This document shows positions 41,801 to 52,162 of a stretch of 64,000 nt of DNA, piece after piece. Source of the stretch: Closterium sp. NIES-65 (lineage: Eukaryota > Streptophyta > Zygnematophyceae > Desmidiales > Closteriaceae); contig CANXME010002053.1 of assembly GCA_948144175.1 (NCBI GenBank), positions 124,001 to 188,000 on the forward strand, read 5' to 3'. Position 1 is the first letter of the stretch. Each line of letters begins with the position of its first letter. The notes under the pieces are model-generated. The model ran no database searches, had not been told where the DNA came from, and saw nothing but the letters and a program-made list of their open reading frames with translations. The position numbers and the translations under genes were made by a program.

Positions 41801-42588
41801 AGCATAGCGTATAGTACCAAAGATTACCACAGCATATCAGAACTGACCGTAGGAGAAAATACCCACGGGAACAGCACACCTTGTAATTGAGGACGTTTCA
41901 AGTGGTGTCACTCCGACTCCCGTGCCTCGCCCTCCGCCTGCTGCTGTTTCACGTGCCGTTTCACGTGGCGTATCATGTGGCGTTACATGTGGCGTTCCGT
42001 GAGACCGCATAGCTCCGCCTGCAAGGAGAGGCGACTCTTCCTCGCTTGAAGGGTGGAAGGGCTGAGCGTACGGTTGGCTGTACGGCTGACTGTACTGCTG
42101 ACCATACTGCTGGCCAAACTGACTCGGCTGCTGAGCGTACTGTTGACCGTACTGCTGACTGTGTCGACTGTACTGCTGACCGTACGGCTGACTGGGTTGA
42201 CCTGAAAACATCTCCGTTGACTCAGGTTGGATTGTCCCCGAAGCCACCATCTTCGGCTCCTGGCCCTGGCCTTCACCCTGAAAGCAAGCAAACGGGAGAG
42301 GCGCAACAAAAATACTTGTCACAGAGCTTATTAGAGCGTTAATTGTCGGCTATCAGGCCGTCAAAGGACACAGCGCTTGTCAGTACGCGAGTCGCCAACT
42401 CGCTTGTCTGAAAAGAGAAAAAGGACGCAATCGGGATAGAACGAGAGGGTGGGCGGAGGAAAGGGTAAGCGGCACAGGAAAGGCGGGCGGGGGATATAAA
42501 GAGCGGGGGCGAAAGAGAAGGGTCGAAAACAGGTTCTTGCCTGGCCAGAGACCTTCACTTCGAATCGCTGCTGCTGCTGGGACGCCAT
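35801..42588 (-). CDS. Giant LEA-like (late embryogenesis abundant) protein
   Basis: Group 3 LEA-type proteins are hydrophilic, fold into amphipathic helices on drying and protect membranes and enzymes. Six exons join in phase: 42588-42541, 42277-41880, 41347-39560, 38634-38304, 38145-38099 and 37919-35801, about 1576 residues, very long for this family. Exon 1 is MASQQQQRFEVKVSGQ, with a GC donor (CAG|GCAAGA). Exon 2 has a QQYGQQYSQPYSQPYAQ tract. Exons 3-6 are Gly/Ala/Glu/Lys-rich with 11-mer-like repeats such as AAERAAETGVGVAKGVAGTG, KALKTGKEVGGRVAETAGRW and TTTETAGRVVGTTTDTARG. Exons 4 and 6 begin with related blocks (YRQAKQAAQAGLQTGQQ and YHQAMDVAQAGLQTGQQ), evidence of internal duplication. 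No signal peptide. Family by composition and repeat style; a more distant apolipoprotein-like relative is possible. Confidence 0.75.
38700..38736 (-). pseudogene. Extra copy of the acceptor end of LEA exon 4
   Basis: Repeats the CAG|GTATCGCCAGGC acceptor and RQAKQG codons of the true exon 4 start at 38634. It sits about 100 bp upstream and lacks a matching donor. Confidence 0.7.
38807..39303. repeat. 19-bp minisatellite, about 26 copies
   Basis: Units of gaatcccaaagtaagaaga with few substitutions. It lies in LEA intron 3 and has long open frames on the minus strand (Leu/Phe/Trp/Gly/Asp/Ser repeats) only because of its periodicity. Confidence 0.96.
39367..39576. repeat. 22-bp minisatellite repeating the LEA exon 3 donor
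   Basis: About nine copies of a 22-bp unit. On the minus strand it reads gcttgctgctgg|gtaagggaac, that is, the last 12 bases of exon 3 plus its GTAAGG donor, over and over. The array begins exactly at the true exon 3 end (39560). Confidence 0.95.
41437..41640 (-). pseudogene. Two extra copies of the start of LEA exon 3
   Basis: Copies at about 41490-41437 (MPEDAFSRMGWRGAQR frame) and 41640-41560 (tgcctgaggac...catgggctggagaggagccc) repeat the acceptor end of true exon 3 (41347). They preserve the cagcaccaccggcatgcctg sequence only partly, and neither has a donor. Confidence 0.75.
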
Positions 42589-44017
42589 CGTAATTTGATT
42601 CGCAAGAGGATCGCCGGATACGCTGCGTACTACGCTGCACGGTAGCGCACTCAAGAAGGTAGTGGTATTTAGAGAACCTTGAATATGCTTCCGGAAAGCT
42701 CCTGGACCGATCGAAAACTGAAGAGCAGGAACGAGTCTGGTCAAATGAGGAAACGTATTTGGAGCAAGCCTGCGTGCCTGAATTCCCGCGTCGCGCCATA
42801 TTTAGCCAGCGAGGAATCTGCTGCCTGCCCGCTTAGAGCTGAGAAATGCGGCGCGAGAAATGATATGCTGCATGCAAATTCCCAAGTGTGTGGGGTGGGA
42901 GACGTGTGTGATATGTCTGCGAGTGTTCATGAGCACCACGTGTTGGTTGGGGGCAGGTGTCTGCTTCCACTTCGCAGCTCTCATTGTAGCATACTCGTTA
43001 GCAAACTAGTCAAGTAGAAGATACGTTTCCATGTTCATACAAATTTTGCTGGTCACGAGTTTGCACGGGTGGGATCGCACTACTGTTCGCATTGCTGGCG
43101 GTTTCACGTGCCATGGTAACCCCTCCGGACATTTCGCGCAAGCCGCGAGAAGTCGGCTTTGAACTACTGGAGCCACGTAGGTACACACGTGGCTAACCAT
43201 CCAGCACGGGAAGCTTCGCACACTCCACAAATGGGATTGCCTTTTTTGCCGTGAATTCGGCACCTTTCCCTCTCCGCAGCGCCTGGGCCAGCCTCATCCC
43301 TAGACCAATCACGATCACAGGTGTCCTGACCTTATTGACTTGTCCCTTGCGCTTCGCTTCAATCCGACCTGGCATCGTCAGCTCGGTTAGTGGACGAACG
43401 AAGTTGACAGGTAAAGAGGCAATTTGGTAGCAGAGTTCCTTCGCTAACAGAATTCTCGAACATTTTCGTCGACAATAATATTTCGTGAATCTTCTAACGA
43501 AACTCGTTTGAAAGTTCGCTTTGCAGGAGGTGACGCATCACCAATCTGGAGACCCATCAGAGCACAAATCAGAGGCCCTTGGGAATGTTGGAGATCTGAA
43601 TCAGCCAGTAGGAGAATGGAACACCCAGTGAATTCAGGCTTGATCACCTCTTATCTACTGTGTCTCCTCAACTAGTTGGTTGAGCTGCGAATAATGCAAG
43701 TGATCATTCCATTCTGAGAGGAAGGACTGGTAGAGTTTTGCTGTTGAATGTTAAACCGCTGGTGGGTTGTAAATATCGCAGAGACTGAAGTATGTTCCTC
43801 AAGGACTGACCAGTTGTGAGCCAAGCAGGAGTCGAAAGACCAGTGCGTCTGCTCGTCAGATTCAAAAACCTTGGAGCAAGATCAAAGTCATTCTCAATCC
43901 AGGCTCATTCACAAGTAACTCTCAAGACGGACGTTAACCTCAACCATTGTTTCCGTCAAGTATCAGAATCTGCTTTCGATTTGAATACTTCGTATACCCT
44001 GTCTATCGACACCCGAC
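42589..44017. promoter_or_regulatory. Shared divergent promoter region, LEA and G3PDH
   Basis: About 1.4 kb between the head-to-head LEA (-) and G3PDH (+) start codons. It must contain both promoters and 5' UTRs. No conserved ORF or repeat seen; I cannot place individual elements. Confidence 0.5.
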
Positions 44018-47000
44018 ATGGAGACCGGAACAACGCGTGCAGCTGTGATTCGTCCGGCAAATGCGCTACCAGGCGCTGTGAATCAGCAATCCCGTGTCGC
44101 CGTCGCAAAATCGGCGACTCCCTTCCAGAAATGCAGCTTGCAACTACTATCGGGCTCATCGAACCAAGCCTACTCAGAATCTAAGAGCCTGAATGTGTCG
44201 TTAATCAACAAAAGCCGGACGAGCAGGAGAATCATTGTCAGCGCAAATGCCGGCCGCCAAGGAGCGGCAGGCACGGGAGACCGCCAGCATAAACAACAGC
44301 ACGGCTCCTCCTCCTCCCCCTCGCCGTCCTCCTCCTCCTCGTTCTCCTCTTCGTCCGAGCAACGGCTATCTCACGCTGCGGTGAGCGCAGGCGCGACGAA
44401 CCGGCCGGAATCCGCGTCGATCGCACAAGACAAGGAGAAGGCTTCAGCGAACATTTCGGTCGGCGCGCTGATGAACGAAGCGGAGGCCACGGAGGTGGAG
44501 AACGCGTGGGAGGCGCTCATGCGGTGGGGCAAGTTCTGGCGGGTGAAGGAAACCAATGGCTCTGACGAGGAAACCACCAAGGTGAGAGTTCGTCGCCTTG
44601 TAAAAATGTAACCGGTACAGGGATGTCTCCAATGTGTGTGAAGCTCCTTGCGAATGGCAGGTCTTGAAGGTAAGACTTTTGGTAAGCCTCCGACTTTTGA
44701 ATCCACGAAAACGTTGAGCTCAGAAACAACGTGTGTCATTATAGTTTTCTTGTGATTTCACTCGCACCGGTATCAAACGAAATATTTGGAAATGCGAAAG
44801 GAACGTTCGATGTGTGAAGCTTGCTAGGGAGGAAGAAATGTACGAGGCTGTGAATGGCCTGAAGAAGTATCTAGGCGTGAAATCGTTTGTGGAAGAGACC
44901 GAAGAGGTGTGTGGTACGATAGCACATTGTGAGACTTGATTTAAGAGGTTCATTGGTGTGGCTCCATCAGACTACACCACGTCAGATCAGCGCCGAATAT
45001 ATGCCTGGTGAAAAAGTCACACTTCGTGTAAAGTGTGTGAAACAGGGTGTGACACTTACAAGTAACTCTTTAAAGCTACTTGCTCACGCCCTTATTCCGC
45101 TTTTTGAGTCTTTGATTCCTTTTCCTAAGTTCCAACCCGGTTGCCTCTCCCTCGTTCTGCTTCTCCACACCCCACCCCCCCCACCCCACCTTACCCTTCC
45201 CCAACCCCACCCTCTCTCGCGCCTCCGTTTCTCACGATTCCTCTTCGTTTCCTCTCCGCGCGCGTTTTCTCCGCCAGGTCGTTATCTTCGGCGGCGGGGC
45301 GTTCGGGACGGCGCTGGCGCACATGCTGGCGCGGAACAATGCGGAGCTGGACGTGGTGATTCTACACCGCTTCGAGGAGGACTGCAAGAACATTAACGAG
45401 CTGCACTGTAACAGGTACAAACAAATGCGCAGTTCAACCAACTCTACCCGCTCGCTCAACAAGACCCATCTCACCGTCCACGCTTCCCCCGTGCTCTGAG
45501 GATGGTCTGCTGCGGCGTGTGCGATGCCTGCCTGCTGCTCCCCGCGAACTGACCCTTCGTTATTGAATTGTGAGATTCGAGACGTCTCTACTCAATCCAC
45601 GATGCGCGCATGCTACGGATCACTGGCTGTGTCTCTCATTCATTGTCTGCTCGCCTTCGTCTGGCTGGCTTGCCCGTCCGTTCATTTCCCGAGCATCTCT
45701 CATCCTCTCTTTTCCTCCCTCCCTCTCCCCCGACCTCACTTTTTCCTGGCCCCCAGCGGGCGTCGTCCTGCCCGACAACGTGCGCGCCACCGACCATCCG
45801 CCCTTGCATCTCATTCTCCCCTCCCCCCCCTCTTCCGCTCTCACTCCTCCCCCAGCGCGTATTCGGGCATCATCCTGCCCAACAACGTGCGCGCCACCAC
45901 GGACCCCAGGGAGGCCATCACTCATTCTCCCCCTCCGTCCCTCTCCCCCTTACCGTTCCCCTCCCTCTCGCCCTCCTCACCCCAGCGCGTGCCATCCGGG
46001 CATCATCCTGCCCGACAACGTGCGCGCCACCACGGACCCCAGGGAGGCCATCTCGGGCGCGCAGTACGCCCTCCACGCCATCCCCGTGCAGGTAAAGCGG
46101 TGGGGAAGGGGAGAGGAGGAGATATGGAAAACGAGAAATGGCGGGGGAATTTGTTTAGGGCCATCTCGGGCGCGCAGTACGCCCTCCACGCCATCCCCGT
46201 GCAGATGCGGTGCGGGGGAAGAGGAAGATTGGGTGGGAGGGGGGAGATTCGGGGGTAGGTGTGTTTATGCGGACTAAATACGCGCAGTACGCCCTCCACG
46301 CCATTCCCGCGCAGGTGCAGGAGGTTAGGGGGAAACATGTATCTTGAAATTGCGACTCTTAATCCAACACTCAGGACAGTCAACCCATGGTCAGCAAGGG
46401 GCTGGAGTTGGGCATGATGGAGATGATTCGCACAACGCACCCCCGAAAGAGTTCCAGGACTTGAGTCGGACTCAAGCCTTGTCTTGAGTCGACTCAAACC
46501 TCGTCCTGAGTCAAACTGAAGAAGCTGGGCGCGATAAATATGATGACAAAACGCCCCTTCAACAGAGTCCCATTCGCAACCCTCTCGCCCTCGCCCCCCT
46601 CTCCCCTCTCCTCTCTCCCGCTCCTTCTCTCACCCACCTGCTCCCTCTCAACCCTCACCTTCTCCTTCCTCTTCCCTCTCCCACCCCCATCTCTCCCTGC
46701 CTGCTGCCCAGCGCCGCCTTTCTGCAGTCGATAGCAGCGTATGTGCCGTGCATGCTGCCCATCCTGTGCGTGAGCAAGGGGCTGGAGCTGGGCACCATGG
46801 AGATGACGACTCAACGCGCCTAAGTCAGAGCTCCTCCAACAACTTTCTCGCCCTGACCCCCCTGTTCAATGTCTCTCTCTCCCTCTCCCATGCCCCTTCT
46901 CCCTCACCCACTTCACTCCCCCTCCCTCCCCTCCTCTTCCGTCGCTTGCAGCCCAGTGCAGCCTTTCTGCAGTCGATAGCAGCGTACGTGCCGCCGATGC

Positions 47001-50000
47001 TGCCCATCCTGTGCGTGAGCAAGGGGCTGGAGCTGGGCACCATGGAGATGATGACTCCACGCGCCTCAGTCAGAGCTCCACCAACAACCCTCTCGCCATG
47101 AACCCCCTCTTCACTGCTTCTCTCTTTCTCTCCCATCCCGCTTCTCCCACCTCTCTCTTCCCTCTCCCAACCCCCCTCCCCTCCTTTTTCCCTGCCTGCA
47201 GCCCAGCGCGGCGTTCCTGCAGTCCATAGCACAGTACGTGCCGCCGACGCTGCCCATCCTGTGCGTCAGCAAGGGGTTGGAGCTGGGCACCATGGAGATG
47301 ATGACGGAGGTCATTCCTCGTGGCCTGGGCAACCCCCGCCAGCCAGTTGTCATCCTCTCGGGACCCACCTTTGCCGTTGAGATCATCCGCGAGCTGCCCA
47401 CCGGTGAGTGCTGCTGGGTTGCCTGGAGGGTCAGTGCGATGCCTTTCAGTCAACCTGTCAGTCAGGCAGCCAATCCGTCAGTGAATTTATCAGCCAGTCC
47501 GTCAGTCAGTTACGTGAGTCAAACATGTTGGTGAGCAAGGGGCTTTTAGCTGGGCACGATGAATGGAGATGATGACGCAGGTGGTGATCACCACGCGGGC
47601 TGGGCAACCCCCGCCAGCCCATGGTGATTGTCTCTCCGTACCCACCTTCCATCAGCACTGGTAGCGGCCAGCAAGGACCTGCCTCTGGCCACGAGGGTAC
47701 AGAAGCTGCTGGCGTGCCTCTAGGTGCCCCAAGCCTCTCCCCCTTCTCTCCCCCCTCCCATCTCTTCAGCTCTTCCTTCCCCGTCTCCATCTCTCTCCCC
47801 TCGCTCTCCCGTCACCAGCGCTGGTGGCGGCCAGCAAGGACCTGGCGCTGGCCAAGAGGGCACAGAAGCTGCTAACGAGTTCGGCTTGTAACTCTCTTCC
47901 TGTCCCCACCCCTTTCCCCCCCTCTTCCTTCTCCCTCTTCAGCGCTGGTGGCGGCCAGCAAGGACCTGCCTCTGGCCAAGAGGGCACAGAAGCTGCTGGC
48001 ATGTTCAGCTGGTAACGATCCCCCCCCCGTTGCCACCCCTTTTTTTCCCCTCCTGCCCTCCCTCTCTCTCCCGTCATCAGCGCTGGTGGCGGCCAGCAAG
48101 GACCTGGCGCTGGCCAAGAGGGCGCAGAAGCTGCTGGCGTCGAAAACCCTGCGAGTCAACACCACCACGTACGTGTGCATGTGAATCCATGTATATTCCT
48201 TCGTAAATGTTCTCTATTGTGCATGACTATCGATGTATGTGTGCATGCGTATCGATGTATGTGGGCATGCCTATCGATGTATGTGGGCATGCCTATCGAT
48301 GTATGTGAGCATGCCTATCGATGTATGTGGGCATGCCTATCGATGTATGTGGACATGCCTATCGATGTATGTGGGCATGCCTATCGATGTATGTGGGCAT
48401 GCCTATCGATGTATGTGGGCATGCCTATCGATGTATGTGGGCATGCCTATCGATGTATGTGGGCATGCCTATCGATGTATGTGGGCATGCCTATCGATGT
48501 ATGTGGGCATGCCTATCGATGTATGTGGACATGCCTATCGATGTATGTGGGCATGCCTATCGATGTATGTGGGCATGCGTATCCATGTATGTGTGCATGC
48601 ATATCGACGTATGTGTGCATGCGTACCCACGTAATCATGTGTGTTCGTTATGTTATGTGCATACGCTCAAGTGCTCATCATCACATCTCAAGTCCTCTGT
48701 TCTATCCCCATCCCTGTCCCTATCCCTATCCCTGTTCCTGTCCTCCTCTCCCACCGATCCTTCCTACCTCCCTCACAATGCACAGTGACGTGGTGGGCGT
48801 GAAGATGGCAGGTGGCTAAAGAACGTGCTGGCGATAGCAGCGGGGATAGTGGAGGGCGTGCAGCTGGGGACCAAGGACAGATGACCCACCTGTTCCGCTC
48901 TCCTTTTTATCCCTCTTCACTGTTGCTATCCCTCTCTCCCACTTCATCTCTTTCTCTCTTAACAACTCACAGTGACGTGGTGGGAGTGGAGATGGCAGGC
49001 GCGCTAAAGAACGTGCTGGCGATAGCAGCGGGGATCGTGGAGGGCATGCAGCTGGGGAACAACTGCATGGCTGCCCTCGTCGCTCAGGGCTGCTCCGAGA
49101 TTCGATGGCTTGCAGAGAAGGTGCTTGAGGGATGCATCGATGCATAAAGAGGCGCATGGATGCATGGGTGTATGGCGTGGCGCATGGATGCATGGATGTA
49201 TGGGGGGTTGGATAGGTGCATGGAGGGTTGGATGGGTGGGTGGAGGATTAGGCGGATGAATTAAGGGATGGAGGGGATAGTGGAGGGCATGCAGCTGGGC
49301 AACAACTGCATGGCTGCTCTCGTGGCTCAGGGCTGCTCCGAGATCCGGTGGCTTGCAGAGAAGGTGAGTGAGGCGTGATGGAAGAGTTGGTGGATGGATG
49401 CATGAAAACATGGCTTGGAAGCTGCCAGAGGCGGTCAGTCCCTCGCGCGCCTTCCTCCTTTCACCCCGACTTACCCACAGATGGGCGCTAAGCCCACCAC
49501 GCTCGCGGGCCTGAGCGGCACCGGAGACATCACGCTGACGTGCTTTGTGTCCCTCTCCCGCAACTGCACGGTGGGCGTGCGCCTGGGGTCGGGCGAGAGG
49601 CTAGAGGACGTACTTTCCTCCATGACCCAGGTCGCGGAGAGGCCAGTTGAAGAGGGCTTTCCATGGTGCCACAGGCGTTGCCTCGGCCTCTTCCTCTTTT
49701 CATCCCTTCGCATCTCTCCCTCCCCACTCACCTCCCCACCCCCTTTCAAAAACTACGCAGATGGGCGCCAAACCCACCACTCTGGCCGGGCTGAGCGGCA
49801 CGGGCGACATCATGCTGACGTGCTTTGTGTCCCTCTCCCGCAACCGCACGGTGGGCGTGCGCCTGGGGTCGGGCGAGAAGCTCGAAGACATCCTCTCCTC
49901 CATGACCCAGGTGGCTGAGGGCGTCGCCACGTCCGGCGCTGTGATCTCGCTCGCCCGCAAGTACCGCGTGCAGATGCCCGTGCTCACGGCTGTTGCACGG

Positions 50001-51116
50001 ATCCTGGAGGGCAAGCTGGAACCGAAAGAAGCAGTCATGGAACTCATGAGCCTGCCGCAGGTGAGGCCTTAATGGTTTTGCTGGACGACTGCTGGATGGT
50101 TGATGGGTGGTGGCCTCCCGAGGGCGTCGCCACGTCAGGCGCCGTCATCTCGCTCGCCCTCAAGTATCGCGTGCAGATGCCTGTGCTCACTGCTGCTGTG
50201 CGGATCCTGGAGGACAAGCTGGAGCCCAAGGAGGCTGTCATGGTGCTCATGAGCCTGCCGCAGGTGAGACATATGGGCTGGCTGGATGATGGTGGGGTGA
50301 TCGCCGTCATCTCGCTCGGGTGTTATGGAACTCATGAGCCTTCCACAGGTGAGGCTGCTGTGCTGCCTGGGTGATCCCTGTTGTTGCTGGTTGGTTGCGG
50401 GAGATTGCCGTCATCTCCCTCGCCCGCAAGTACCGCGTGCATATGCCTGTGCTGACTGGCGTGGCGCCCATTCTGTAGGGCAAGCTGGAGCCCCAAGGAG
50501 GCTGTCATGGAGCTCATGAGTCTGCCGCAGGTTAGGCGCATGCGTTTGCTGTATGATTGCTGGTCACTGATTACCCTCACCCGCAAGCACCTCTAGTTGA
50601 CTGCTGTTGCTCGGATTCTGGAGGGCAAGCTGGAGCCCAAGGAGGCTGTCATGGGGCTCATAAGCCTGCCGCAGGTGAGGCCGGTGTGCTGGCTGTTGAA
50701 TGCCTGGTCTGATTTGCAGATGAAGGAGTGTTTTGAGGCATGGGAGAAGCGGGCAGTGCCCTGGATTCCATGTAAGTTGATGCTGCCCTGGATTCCATGT
50801 AAGTTGATGCTGCCCTGGATTGCATGTAAGTTGAAACTGCCCTGAAAGTGTAAGAGGGGAGATTGCGCCAAGGCCAAATGATGCTTGCATTCCTTGCTGG
50901 CACCGTATTATCACATGGCTTGTATTACATTGTGCTGTGATGTTGCTCCTATGGGTGATTGACTCTTTCTTATGCACTGTTGGGATGCTGGCTTTGGCTT
51001 CCCTAGCACGAGCCCAGCGGGGCTGAATCGAGTCCTGCATATAACACGTAGCTGCTGTGCCACCATTATTTTTATTATTTGACTCGTTTGTCGTGCCGCA
51101 GGTTGAAGAGAAGTGA
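44018..51116 (+). CDS. GLY1: Plastid-type NAD-dependent glycerol-3-phosphate dehydrogenase
   Basis: Reduces dihydroxyacetone phosphate to glycerol-3-phosphate, feeding chloroplast glycerolipid synthesis. Eight exons join in phase: 44018-44581, 45278-45414, 45986-46091, 47202-47403, 48081-48168, 48973-49120, 49761-50060 and 51102-51116 (TGA), 519 residues. Exon 1 gives a Ser/Ala/Arg-rich transit peptide, a Ser-rich linker and [14 protein letters not shown] as in plant plastid enzymes. Exon 2 has the Rossmann motif [14 protein letters not shown]. Later motifs are [48 protein letters not shown] with the catalytic Lys, [29 protein letters not shown] and [19 protein letters not shown] at the end. 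Introns contain many partial copies of exons 3-7, which a gene finder would wrongly include. The exon 6 donor is a weak GTGCTT, while a partial copy at 49362 has GTGAGT, so alternative splicing there is possible. Confidence 0.93.
45756..46315 (+). pseudogene. Four partial copies of G3PDH exon 3 around the true exon
   Basis: Copies at 45757-45800 ([10 protein letters not shown]), 45857-45918 ([18 protein letters not shown]), 46159-46204 ([15 protein letters not shown]) and 46278-46315 ([11 protein letters not shown]) flank the full exon at 45986-46091. The upstream copies keep the acceptor side with CCCCAG, and the downstream copies keep the donor side. Confidence 0.88.
46375..47072 (+). pseudogene. 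Copies of G3PDH exon 4 upstream of the true exon
   Basis: Two acceptor-side copies, about 46711-46813 ([26 protein letters not shown]) and 46951-47072 ([19 protein letters not shown]), each with pyrimidine tract and CAG, precede the full exon at 47202. A shorter fragment VSKGLELG lies at 46390-46425. All end in CTCAACGCG or CTCCACGCG followed by sequence without a donor. Confidence 0.88.
46455..46510. other. Clustered GAGTCGACTC-type palindromes
   Basis: Three imperfect to perfect units (acttgagtcggactcaag, cttgagtcgactcaaac, ctgagtcaaactg) in about 55 bp. It is the same core as the palindromes at 5350-6062, and it separates two G3PDH exon-4 copies. Confidence 0.8.
47525..48008 (+). pseudogene. 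Partial copies of G3PDH exons 4 and 5
   Basis: A frameshifted exon-4 fragment (47527-47640) is followed by three copies of exon 5 at about 47653-47722, 47819-47884 and 47942-48010 ([19 protein letters not shown] type). Each has an acceptor tract ending TCAG or CACCAG. The full exon 5 with its donor is 48081-48168. Confidence 0.88.
48169..48625. repeat. 22-bp minisatellite grown from the G3PDH exon 5 donor
   Basis: The true exon 5 donor reads AC|GTACGTGTGCATGTG. From about 48230 the sequence becomes some 17 copies of a 22-bp unit GTATGTGGGCATGCCTATCGAT, of which the first copies (GTATGTGTGCATGCGTATCG) are closest to the donor. Each unit therefore offers a GTATGT 5' splice-site-like word. Confidence 0.95.
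48785..48886 (+). pseudogene. Frameshifted copy of G3PDH exon 6, 5' part
   Basis: Repeats acag|tgacgtggtgggcgtg and the [17 protein letters not shown] region, with a one-base loss after MAG. The true exon 6 follows at 48973-49120. Confidence 0.85.
49273..49362 (+). pseudogene. Copy of G3PDH exon 6, 3' part, with strong donor
   Basis: Encodes [30 protein letters not shown] and then GTGAGT. No acceptor precedes it, but its donor is better than that of the true exon. Confidence 0.85.
49481..49630 (+). pseudogene. Copy of G3PDH exon 7, 5' half
   Basis: Has a good CCACAG acceptor and encodes [20 protein letters not shown] ... LSSMTQ, ending where the full exon (49761-50060) continues with [17 protein letters not shown]. 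If spliced instead of the true exon it would truncate the protein. Confidence 0.88.
50115..50685 (+). pseudogene. Four donor-side copies of G3PDH exon 7
   Basis: Fragments at about 50121-50264, 50318-50350, 50406-50531 and 50593-50675 repeat [13 protein letters not shown](L/R)[11 protein letters not shown]...ILE(D/G)KLEPKEAVM(V/E/G)LMSLPQ with GTGAG or GTTAG donors. None has a proper acceptor. Together with the true exon there are five exon-7 ends before the short final exon at 51102. Confidence 0.88.
50755..50835. repeat. 27-bp repeat with embedded donor word
   Basis: Three copies of a 27-bp unit (ccctggattccatGTAAGTT + 7). Each contains ATGTAAGT, a 5' splice-site-like word. It lies in the last G3PDH intron. 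Confidence 0.88.
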
Positions 51117-52162
51117 AGCATTGTTGTCCAGTCAAGAAGCTTGGAGGGTGTTGACACAAGTAGGCATACAAGTGTGTTACTAGTGAGCGTGAATGTGTGC
51201 CTAAGTTTGGGAGGACATCGAAATGCATGCTGCATCTGCAGGTCAATTATGCTTCAAGATTGGTGAGAAAGGATTACATACCGTGTGTGTATTTTACCGC
51301 TTTACTTACTAGTGTCGTATACGTGAACTGCATGTGCCAGAGGATGAAGATAAGTATCCTTTTGAATAATATGAGTGACCAGATAGAAGCTGGCGTTTTC
51401 TGTAAGCAACACGCGCTGTAGAGAGACTACAGTTATGCAGAAAAAATGATGATTTTTCATGCCGTCCCTGGGGACCAGGAAAAGAGGCAGTGTTACAGTT
51501 GTCAGTTGTGGAAGAAAGTGGCTGTTCGACGAACATTTTTTTATTAGAATCCTTCGGTTTTGGGATGTGATTTACACATGATGCCCGACCAGTGCACGCG
51601 AAATTGCCATGCACCGGATGGAAACGCTGCCCCCGAGCTGGAAACCCCTGCTTGCTGCTCCCACAGTACGAGCACATGGGTGGCTGGCAACAGTACACGC
51701 AACTCGGCCATCAATGCACGTGCAGTCCCGAACAAGCCACGACGACCCAAATTTGCCTTGTTTCTAGGCCAGGAGTCAGAGAGGCGAAATGAATGGACGA
51801 AACGAATATGGTTTCGTGAACGCATTCGCCCATCTAGCCCGCCACCTGAGCAAGGATCATCGTGCGTGTAACAGGCATTTGGTCAGATTCACGTTGCCAC
51901 GTGTAATTCGGCACTTGCACGGTACAAGCGCATTATCAGCCAGGCGTTGTACGCCCACCCCACGCCAGACATTCGATCGTTTGGTTACCAAACCACACGA
52001 TAAAAAATGCAAGCCAAGTGCATGGAACGAACACCAATCACACAAATGTGACAAGCCACAAAGAACATGCCCCAGTATTGCCCAGCACGCCCGACATGTG
52101 ACGATAAAATGCGAACAACTAATTCACTAAGTCAGCATTCTCTCACACCCCAGCCGCTAACA
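51117..52162. other. Intergenic, G3PDH 3' side and left flank of the pogo element
   Basis: At about 51573-51635 it shares some 60 bp with the reverse complement of 34524-34615, so one transposon end may lie here. No further gene seen. Confidence 0.5.

Noticed and set aside
44821..44911. Extra G3PDH exon encoding [26 protein letters not shown]
   Set aside because: Exon 1 joins exon 2 directly in phase and matches the plant protein across the join; this piece has no counterpart and would need unsupported splice sites.
45600..46100. Single long exons predicted from open frames in the G3PDH introns
   Set aside because: These frames combine pyrimidine-rich intron sequence with exon copies and do not continue the Rossmann-fold protein.
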